Positions 48,203 to 59,200 of a DNA stretch of 64,000 nucleotides are shown in pieces. A model generated the notes under the pieces. It made no database searches. It was given only the letters and a program-made list of their open reading frames with translations, and was not told the origin of the DNA. The stretch is from Gonocerus acuteangulatus (lineage: Eukaryota > Arthropoda > Insecta > Hemiptera > Coreidae): assembly GCA_946811695.1 (NCBI GenBank), contig OX328125.1:108483715-108547714 (forward strand). Direction: 5' to 3'. The number at the start of each line of letters is the position of its first letter. Position 1 is the stretch's first letter. Both the position numbers and the translations under genes were made by a program.

Positions 48203-48985
48203 TTATTTATTGTAAAGATAAATTTTGATAAAATAAATAAAAAAAAATTTTAATTACTTGAGTAAGTTTTATTATATTAATTTAACTTAATCTCAGGGAT
48301 TAAAGTTCCGAGTGAATGAAGATTATAATATTGATTCTTAGACAATTCCGAAATACAAAACAATATTAAAATACATACAAATAATAATAAAAGAATCAAC
48401 AACTACAAAAAAAAAACAATTTTTACCTCTAAATCAATCCGCTTCCAACAAAACCTCAATACACTGCGCTTCAGCAATTTCTTCCTCAAGACGACACGCT
48501 TTATTGCCAGGTCTTGTGCCTAAAATGGATATCTTGAATTTTGGATTCTGTTGTCTTCTCACTCCGTCTTCTATGAATAATTAATAATGGACTGCACTCC
48601 GTACTCCTTGGAGGAGAGCTCCGCATTCGACCACTGCTGAGAATAGAGTGACCTCTTCCCTCTATCGCTGCTGAGACTAGAGTGACGCTTCGTTTGAGCG
48701 GGAAAGTTTGGCGTCCTTTATTTCTAAACTTCCGCATTATGTTCATTCATATATAAAGATAATAATTATGTTTTTCGTAACTTCAAATAATTAATTTATT
48801 ACCATCTGAATGTACATTTAATATGGATATATTGTACATCAGTATTGTCCAAAAATATTATTAATTTTGATCGTATATAATACGATGTTATTTGTATATA
48901 TGGTTTGTGATTTGCGCGGGCTTTTCAAAATATCGATGGTTATTTGAATTTTAAAAATATTTTTGTGAATGTAATATATCATTAC

Positions 48986-49024
<39 letters not shown>

Positions 49025-52000
49025 CTGTTCGCTCATTTCTGGCTTCCCTGATGGTCCGATTTTGATGAAATTTGGTACAAAAATCCGTCGTCCAATTTGA
49101 AAGGTCAAGTTCGTTAACCAGCAGAATCCGCCCACTGGAAGATGGCATTTGGGGCGAAATTCACGCAAAAAAAATCGTAACGCTTACGTTTTTGAGTTCA
49201 TAAGCTTGTAAGTACTCGTTTTATAGGCTTCTTGGGCTAGGAAAATGAATGAAACCATTTTAAAGGCGATAGCTTTAACCGTTTTCGAGAAAATTGGAAA
49301 AATAATTTTTGAATACCGTTTTTGGTTTGGGTACTTAGAATCATGGGATTCAGTTGAAACATTTTCTGCATGTTCTACATTCATCAAAACTAATATGTTG
49401 AAATTTTGGTTACGTTTGGAGTTAAGGAAGGGTTAGAATAAAATATTTTATTAACAGACATAAAACGTTTTGGTAACTTTGTATACTATCCTTAATATCT
49501 CGAAAAAGGTTGAGAATCTTGGTAAACGGAAGAATACCATTAGAAAGCTTACAAAATGCTCTACAAAAAAGGTTCTGATGAAAGTTTTGATTAGACGATG
49601 TCAATCGGAGAAATAAGAGCTTAAAACTTTAAAGTAATTGATTTCGCTTATTCGAACTGTTCTTTTTGTCTGTTTTTTATTCCTTATTATTTTTTAATTG
49701 CTTATAGTTGGATAATGTATTTGATAATAAATCAGGTTAAGAAAAATAAGAAAAACAATTTAATCTTAGAGATATGGACTATGTGGAGATATAGCTTTTC
49801 AACTGCCTAGCGGGGTCCTTCCTAGGGCGGGTTGGCCTATCCAGGTAAGATCGTAAATAAGACCTTTCTTGAAAGTAAAGATGGAACTGTCAACTTTGGT
49901 CCTCCTCTGCCTCCCGGCACTTTCAATGCTGACGAAGGCTACCAATGAGTAGCTGAAACGTCCTTAATATAGATTTTTTAACAAAAATCGTATTGAGGTT
50001 TCTTTAGCTGAATCCCAACCATTCCATCTTTACATATCACCTCGACGGCTAACTATCTAATCTTCATGCTTTCTAGAAATGTGGACCCAAAATAATAACA
50101 GCTTCTATTTGAATCATTTTAAATGAGTCTAGAGATAAGAACGGAACCGCGCTAAGATGATGCAGTTCCTGCGAGTCGGACTTTTTCTTTAACAACTTCA
50201 TACAAAATTTGAACTTCAAATCCCCTGAAACCTGTCATGCTGGACCGAAACGGACTCCGGATTCGGATCAGCGTGTCAAAATACATAAGGATATATGTAC
50301 AGTGCCTTTGGAAAATACCACTTTTTTGAGTATGTGTGTGCCTGTGTTATCTGTGTATTACTCATTGTCTGGAGTTCTGAGTTTGAAACTCTGATGCGCA
50401 CTGAACGATTTTTCTTCTAGTGTTCTCGTTCGTGATTTGGAGTTGGGATCCCTGACCGTCCCTAGGCCCAGTCAGTCTTTAATGGGTGCTTGCAAAGGGA
50501 AAAATCAGGTAAAGAAGTACAGGCCACACATACAGGTCAAGATTCAGGTATCTCTACAGTATCTGCCCCTCTGGACCATTCATTTGAACCACTGATATTT
50601 TTGTGATCTATGGGTTCCACAATTGTGTCATGAGGTCAATTTCATAAGCGGGTTTCCTCTCAATGGAGGAAGGGAGGAACCCCGCGAAAAAGTATAAGCT
50701 CATTTAATTCTAGCTCCAACTTAGGAAATTGACAAGTAATGTTTGATTGTGTTTCAGATTGAGCTGGAAATTGAAAGGCTTGGTATAAGAACTCAGAAGG
50801 AGTTAGTGCTTCTTCACCGAGAAGGTGGAGATCGGCCGAGCAATACCATCGAATGGCTCAACATGCGTCAGTGGATCTCATCACATCATCACATTCAATG
50901 TTCAAAACGAATGTTTGCTAAACGATCTCAATATAGAATTGTAAGTTTTGAAAATTACAATGTAAGCATTAGAAAACCTTTCGCCTTTAGAGATGATATT
51001 GTCAAGTTCTCATGTCTTGAAATTTGTGCCTCCTTAGACCTAGTTTCTCCTCTCTAGTTATCCAGGTATACATTCCAGAATTAATCCTTTATTCTCTAGT
51101 TTTGATTAACCCTTTATAGAGCAAAATTCGCTAGTTACGTTAAAAGACATTTAATGCTATAAATAATGCCTATTTACTTTTCAAAGAACACCTGTTATCA
51201 TAGATTAACCAATGATAAATGTTATTTCCAGTTTCCAACATATCCCCCTATATATAGGGATTATCCCCCTTAGAGACCTGTCTGTAAAGACTCAGCAAAA
51301 ATGATACTAAACCCGCATAACACTATGAGTATAATTTCGCTTTATAATGTGTGCAAATATCACTTGAATCATGCACGGAGAGCCACAAGGAGTGCTAATG
51401 CTGAAGGTGTCACCAGGTAACAGAGGTAGGCAGGGCCGTCGGGGTGGGCATAATCCCCGTATGGGGATGGCAGTTAGTGGAATTCCACAATACAAGTAGT
51501 GGTGTGGGTTTGAAGGGATATTCTTACTATTAGGACACTTACTCCATCTATGAGAACTGATTGGAACTTCTTGACGCCAGCAGTGAACCTGTAGGAAAAA
51601 TTTTCAACTGCATCCACATACAGGGATCATACCCACTGAAGGGTTAAATTGTTAATTTTAAAATTATATTATTCCTTTAAACTGAAAAGTTATTGAATAC
51701 ATCTGTTTTTTCCTTAATTTTTAATGGGTTAACTTTCTGGATTAGTTCATGCAATATAAGATCGTGACAGACTTAAACATTTTTATAAGTATCATACAAT
51801 GAGTAATATGAAGGGATTTTCTCACTTATGGAGTAAAAACACTTTGCTACTGCAGTAATAGCCATAATGAAAATGTTATTATAAAGGAAGGTTACTGCAA
51901 CACAAAAACACTGATTTTTTTATTACACATTTTCAAATAAACAAATAGCTTGAGAGAGTGATTTTTTTTAACGGTTCACTAACTTCTAGGCCATTAGCGC

Positions 52001-52104
52001 CTCGTGAGAGTGGTATGTTGGTTTTTGTCTACAACCTCACCCTGGTGCCAATTAATATGTGCCTCTCCTGGGCACACTTGATATTAATAATACAAAAAAA
52101 ATAA

Positions 52105-52164
<60 letters not shown>

Positions 52165-54015
52165 TATTGTGGTGTTTTGGTTTTGGCAAGGAAAAGAAAG
52201 TTAAATTATATTTAAAAGTTATTATAGGAAAAGTTGATTTGAAATGTTTTTATTATATTTTCATTATATCTCAGGGTTCATTTAATATTACCAAACTCAC
52301 CACATACGGATTTATGAATAAAACTATTTGAATAATTAATGTTGATTTAATAAATTTCCTGAAAGAAAAGCATGAGAAATATATAATTAGAACCACTTCT
52401 TACCATCTGTCCTTTTATGTGTTGAGACCATATTAAATACCAGGAGAAAGGTACATAGTAAATAAAATATAGTTGGAAACAAATGGCTTATATTGAATAA
52501 AAGATATAATTTATGAATTGGCATGGCTGTGATAAAAAATAAAATATAAAAAAGAAAAGGTGCTTGACTCACATAATTGTATCAATGTTGGGTTATTAAA
52601 GAAAAGTTAGAACATAATTAAAATATTAACTTATATATTAAAATATAAATATTGGCCATTATGAAATTTTAGCTAGCTTTTGACTTTAATTGAAGATTGG
52701 CAGTTAATGAGTTATACTCAGCTTATGATACGGATGATGTTCTAAAAGTGAAGAGGCAGACTGGTTGTAGTTATGTCAGCATGTTGAGGAGAATGATGGT
52801 CGGCTGCTAGATCATAGAGTGGTGTCTGGCCATCATGTGAGGACGAAGTGAGAGCTTGGTATCGGCTGGCCAGCTGGTTCTGCAGGGAAATCGTGTGCCC
52901 TACATCTTTGGTGCTCGAATAAGATCGAGTGGTGGGAGGAGGCCCTTTTTATAGGCGTTACTCCCACCATACCAAGGGAGTTTGTCTTCAGCAATCGCCA
53001 CCTGGATGTTCAAAGGGCATCTTTTGGAAGCACCTCTATTCTTATCTTCCTGGGAAACTTTTATCTCTCTATGCCTTATCGCTCCTAGCCGAGACATTTG
53101 GACTCTTCTTTTATTTCACACTGCCTTTAAAAAAAATAAATACTGCCAAGCTAAGCACTGCCAATTGCTATCCCTTTTATTACTCTTTTATTTATTTAAT
53201 TGGTTGACACAAGATAATATTTGTAATGGACTTATGGAATATAACTTAGCCTTTATTTTGAATAGGAATGCTACTCTTTGCTATGCCAGAAACTGACTCT
53301 TTCTAGAGCACCCCCTTTTAGATCATTACAATATATATATATTGTTATAATAAAAAAATAATAAAAAAAAAATTATTAATAGCCACACGTAGATGTGCCA
53401 AAATGTTATAATATAAAATAAAAAGAAATATTTTTAATAAGTTTATTTACAACGCCTCTACGTTAGGAGCCAATATAATAAAAATTTTATAATATTTAAT
53501 TTTAAAAACTCTTTATCTCAGGGGTCGGGTTCGAGTCCAGTAAAGTAAAACAAAGATAATTTTAAATAATAAAAACAAAACAAAAGAAAAACTCATAGAT
53601 AAGTTATATCCAGGCATAGATAAACAAGAATTACCTGATATAAAGCCAGCTCGGTATTAACTGCATAGGATCTTCTTTAGAACTGTATCTTCTTTTCACT
53701 GAACTGCACTTATGAGACTGTAACTTCTTGTAAACTGAACTGCTTTTAATAAACTGACATGTATGTGACTGTTTCTTCCATTACAACTCAACAGACTGGC
53801 TTGTAACAGACTCTACTAGAGCTGCATCAGGAATGCATTGTTTCTTGGCGGGAGCGTCATACCGGTATCCAATGCTAACTGTATAGACTGCTAGACAAAT
53901 ATAACAAATAATATTTGTTTATCTGAATGAATTTAACATATCAATGAGCTTTTTGATTTTCCGAATTTTCTGTGTTAATTTTAAAACTTTTAAATATGTA
54001 ATGTAAAATATCATT

Positions 54016-54076
<61 letters not shown>

Positions 54077-56137
54077 ATATTAACACATTTCAACCAATTT
54101 CAATGGTTTGAGATTAATATTACCAATTTTATTTAAACAAATTAATAATGTGGCCTTTGTTATTCTAAACTGTTTTGCTACTTTGTGTGCTTCCAGAACG
54201 AGCTCTACCAGAAGATTCTCATGTCTGATCCAAGTATTCACTCTGATTTTGCACGCCTTGGACGTTGGCTGACTGGGACATCGATTGGTGTGGTGTTCGG
54301 CGGAGGAGGAGCAAAGGGAGCTTCCCACGTCGGCATGCTCAAGGCTATTGAGGTACGATATCTATATTTAGAGCTTTGGCGAGTATACAGGGTTACTGGT
54401 AAGTCGACCCAAATCAATCACGAGGTGATAGTTAAGAACTGAATGTGCAAGACTTGAAGAAACAGACTCAAAACATGACATTAACCATGCAATCCAAAAA
54501 TGAGATTTCCTCCTAACTCAGACTAAATTACATTAACTTAAACAGACACATGATCTATGTAAACAATATCTGAAGATTATAATATAAGAAATAACGCACA
54601 ATCATACAGATTGAAAATGGCTTATAGCCGAAATGTTCAAACTGACTTTATCAATCCTCACTGTAGCAGTTCAGACCTATCGCCCCTTATCGTTACACCT
54701 CAAGTTGTAAGGCCTCATCCAAAAAAACATAAGTGGTAAATAAAAAAAAAATGTTCTAATGACAGTTCAGATTCTCATACTGACACCGAAATTTCTTTAG
54801 GAGAAAGTAACATTGATCTGTCTGATGAATGTCGTGATTTAGATGACCAGCAAGAGTTTAAAAAATATGCCTTGGAAAAAGGAAATTTTATTGTTGTTAA
54901 AAATAAAAATAAAAAGACTATTACATATTTTGATGCAGAGATGTTTTGTATCAAATGTCTAATTTTAAGATCCAATATTTGAAAAAAACAAACTTTAAGT
55001 GAGAAGTTTAAGAGAAAAGATAATAATTTGAATGATATTGATGTTGAAGACATTGTGGCTAAACTTCCATACCCTACTATTGCCCGATAGTACAGGGCCG
55101 ATCCTCACTAATTTGAAAAAATGTATAGGTTATGAGCTTGTAAGAAGAATGGGGGTTAGAAATATAGACGAGCGTAGCCTATATTTATTGGAATAGGATC
55201 TATATTTTTTTTTAATGTTCATGAACGACAAAACAAGTGCAGTCCCAGAATAGTATATTTCATTAGGAGTCGTAATAAAACTACAAGTACCGAAAGTGAC
55301 CTTTGCTGCACCGATTGTCGGCTTTTATTCTCATTTCGCTCAAAACTCAAGATGAAAATAATTTTAAAATGCCCAGAGTCTTTTAGCAAAGTACTAGAAT
55401 TTTCATTCTGTCTCTGAGAAGTGGGGGCCCGTGATCTGGTCCTGGGCCCGGCTCTGAGATGTGGCGGCCCTGGCTAGTGGGTCTGCTTGACAATTTAAAC
55501 GTTTATCATTTGGAGTGGATTGTTCAGCATATAAAGCTGGATAACATACTATCAATAATAGCTATTTTATCATGCTTACATGCTTGTCCTGCATAAATTG
55601 AACTTATAATTATTTAAAATGTTACTGAATACATTTTTTTTTTTTCTGCACTGCTGTGTTGTTTTTACGTAGTCAGAGGTACAACAACCCAAGGTCAAAG
55701 GTACAACTGTATGGTGTACCTTGTTCCACAGCAAGACTATTTTTTAAACAAATTAATAAAGAAATATTAAATCTAAAAAGCTAAAACCTTGAAAAAAATA
55801 AATATGATAAACAATAGATTACTAATTACTATAAAATATAAAAAATGTATTTAGCTTTAATATTCAAGCTATAAAAAATTAAATTTTTCAAAGTGGTCAA
55901 AGGTACAGAACCTTCCCCTGTATATATGGCTAGAAGTGGAGAGAAGGACAACCTTCTTAGGTAGTTTTAACCCTTACACAACAGCTCCCTAACAGCCAAT
56001 ATATTGGCTTGGAGATAGGTGATCCTAAAATCCTAACATCACAGATTGCTACAATAGTATGTGGATTCAGTAATTAAGAGCCCATCTCCCAATAGAAAAG
56101 TGATTAATTAACATTATGGAGTCATAATTTAGAACAA

Positions 56138-56208
<71 letters not shown>

Positions 56209-59200
56209 GACTCATAACTCCTTTCAGATTATGAGTTTGAATTATATTATTTGTTTGTTATAGGAAGCAGGAATTCCCATCGATATGGTAGGAGGTGTGA
56301 GTATTGGTGCTTTCGTCGGAGCGTTGTGGTGTATGTATCGAGATACTCCTACTGTTACGCAGAAGGCTCGCGAGTGGTCTAAGGTTCATATCATTTATTT
56401 TTATAAATATCTTTTGTTCATTTTTTCCTTGTTTTAATGACTATTTCTAAGTCTGATTATTTTGATTTTCCTCCTCCATCACCCTTTTTTTATTCATTCT
56501 AGAGAATATAGAAAAAGATAGATAAAATCCAGAAATAGTTAAGAAAACTAGATAGATAAAAATTTAAAAAACACAAAAAAACAAAAAAACAGAGAGATAA
56601 AAAAAACTAAAAACATATAAATAGATTTAAGAACTCTTGTAAACCGAAACCTAAAGAATGGTTGTATTATATAATTGGTATATGTTTACTTGTTACTTTG
56701 ATTTTTATAAACTACCTTTTACATTTACAGTGTTTTCAAGAAACAAATGCATGTAATCTGCTTGAAGAGAAATACGCCATACTGCTCAAGCATTCCATTC
56801 TAGAGAAAGTAGTATTCCAAATAGGATTGAAACTTGTCATTGGTAAAGGAGTTAACACGTTCGGGCCCAGTGCCGTAGCATATGCGTCCGAGAGATGTGT
56901 TCTGCGGGCCCAGGGTCATGGCATGTGCGTCAGCAGATAGCTTGCCTTTCTTTCTATCCCCACTACTCCGGGCCTTGTCCTATACCCAGTGTTGTAAAAT
57001 ACCCGGGTATTTATACTTAAGGGTAAATACCCAGGGTATATACCCAGGGTAAATATCCGGGTATTTACCCGGGGTATTTATAAATACCCCAATGTAAAAT
57101 GTCATGGATCTTGCCAGTTTAGAGCTATTGCAACACTGAGAAACTATTAAAACAATAATAAATTATAAAATAGGATCTCTGAGAAGTTAATAAATAATAA
57201 ATTATTTCCTGAAAATTTGCCATGGACCTTCCGACTACCAATAAAACAAGTTGTTTGCCTAAATTTGATACTACTTTACTGCATTCACAAAAATGTAGCC
57301 TCAGCTAAAACTTTGGACTAGGATTATCTCAATTTCTCAAAACTCAAATTAAGTTACCTACTCATTGATCAAAACACATGTACCTTTCAAGCCTCTCCAC
57401 CATATCATGGTACTTATTTTATTATTTTCTTTGTCATTGTCTTCAAGACCTTCCCAAACAAAGGATCTTTGCCATAATCCCTCTTGGTCCCTATAGCTAG
57501 CTATGTTTTTCCGAAGATCAACTGATTTCAATCCCATGCTTCTGCCTAACTCACTCACAAAACAAATGGAAGAGTTCAACAAGTCTGCAGCAAGATGTGT
57601 GTTTCAAACACCAAACTGAATGCGTTTCTCCTATTTAGTTAACACAAGTTTTTCCTCCGTTTTTTGAAGAGAAGATTCTGGATTTCTTGTTGAAGAGTTT
57701 TCAGTAATTCTTAAATCTCTTATGAACTGTGTGGATCAAAGGGGCATTTAACTGAATGGCAGTGATAAGTTCAACAATTGGATCAAGGATGTTAACTAGT
57801 TTCCCAACTCGGACTCAAAACACTCTGCCATCAAGAAGCTACCTTTTCATTTCTGGTGAGATTTCCGCTTACTGTAATGTTGTTACTACTGTATGAGCAT
57901 AATTTCAAATAATATTAACAAGGATCACAAAGCTTGGAGGGTCTGGTCGGTCTGGTCTCACCGAACAGACCCTCGGCCACAAGCTCGTGTCATGTAATAT
58001 CTGTAGTTTACTGTAAACCTTCATCTAGTGGGGGGACTGCGATATCGGTGGGCGTGTCCTCGCCTGGTCGGGTCCTGTCGGTGGTGGTGGCGCTATCTGT
58101 CACTCCAATCAAGGCATAAATCACCCGTGTGGCTGACATGCCTTAAAACAAGAAAGAAAAAAAAAAAAAAAAAGAATCACAAACTTAAACTTAACTTAAA
58201 ATGGTTTTGAACTATTATAATAAACATTAAAAATGTTTTTGGCCCTTTTTTAAAATTTGAATAAGTCCTTAATAATTGAATAGGCTTCATTAAAACCTTT
58301 TTAAAATTAATTAACCTTCCCCACTGTAAAAGTAATCATGAAAATTCATTGATATACATTAAGTTGTAAATACCCATAAATACCCGGACCGACTTTTAAC
58401 TTTCTTTAAAATATTACTGGGTAAGTATTAATGTTCATAAAGGTTTTATGATCAAATGGGTAAGTTTCAGTCCTTGTTTGCACCAAAAAATATTCAAAGA
58501 AGTTGTATCAAGCTCAAAAACTGAAAATACCCACTTTTTGGGTATTTACCTTCCCTGTGGGTAAATACCCAATTTATATTTACCTACCCACTGGGTATTT
58601 ACCCACCCCACATCACTGCCTATACCCTTCGTATTTGGTTTGGGACCTCATTACGCATTCCTGGTTAGGTTTGCAGGTCTGGGGTATCGTATAATACTGA
58701 ATCCACCAGAAAAATGCCTTCATTGGGCCCCCTGTTGTGGCGTATACCACTTAACTAAATTGTAATTAATCCACTAAAACTACATCATTTCCAAAGTTTC
58801 TTCACTTATTTATTATTATTTTTTTTTATATATATATTTATGTTTGCCAAAATAACTTCACAAAACAAAGACTTGGGCCCTGATGGCAATTTTTTTCGAA
58901 GTCATCGGTCCAGAAAGTGTTAAAGCTGTCAGTGAAATCCAATGATAATCTCTGAATATTTAAAACAAATGTTAGAGATTAATAACATATTATTATTATT
59001 GTTCAGGGGACGAGGTTAGCTCAGTGGTAAAGCACTCAACTAATGAAATGGAGGACCAGGTTCAAAACCCGAGTGCGCACTAAAGATTTTTTCTTCTAGT
59101 GCTGCCGTTCGAGGGTTTGATTTGGGGTCCCAGATCGTCCCTAGGCTCACCCAGCCTTTAATTAATTTAATTAATAATGGGTACCTTGGGTGCTAATGAC

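Larger units (their letters stand above)
48006..50190 (-). mobile_element. Helentron-like element, family A copy 2
   Basis: Same ends and internal order as 17140-18496, including the hairpin near 48012-48044, the gatgaaatttggtac region and a hammerhead unit (49929). About 800 bp near 48200-49000 is extra, with (TA)n at both ends of that segment. Confidence 0.65.

Noticed and set aside
54610..54640. Hammerhead motif in attgaaaatggcttatagcc
   Set aside because: Stem II and GAAAUGUUC resemble family C, but the CUGANGA block is too degraded to claim.
59006..59080. tRNA gene
   Set aside because: A and B boxes are present, but there is no closing acceptor stem and the sequence continues into a 270-bp SINE body found elsewhere in the window.
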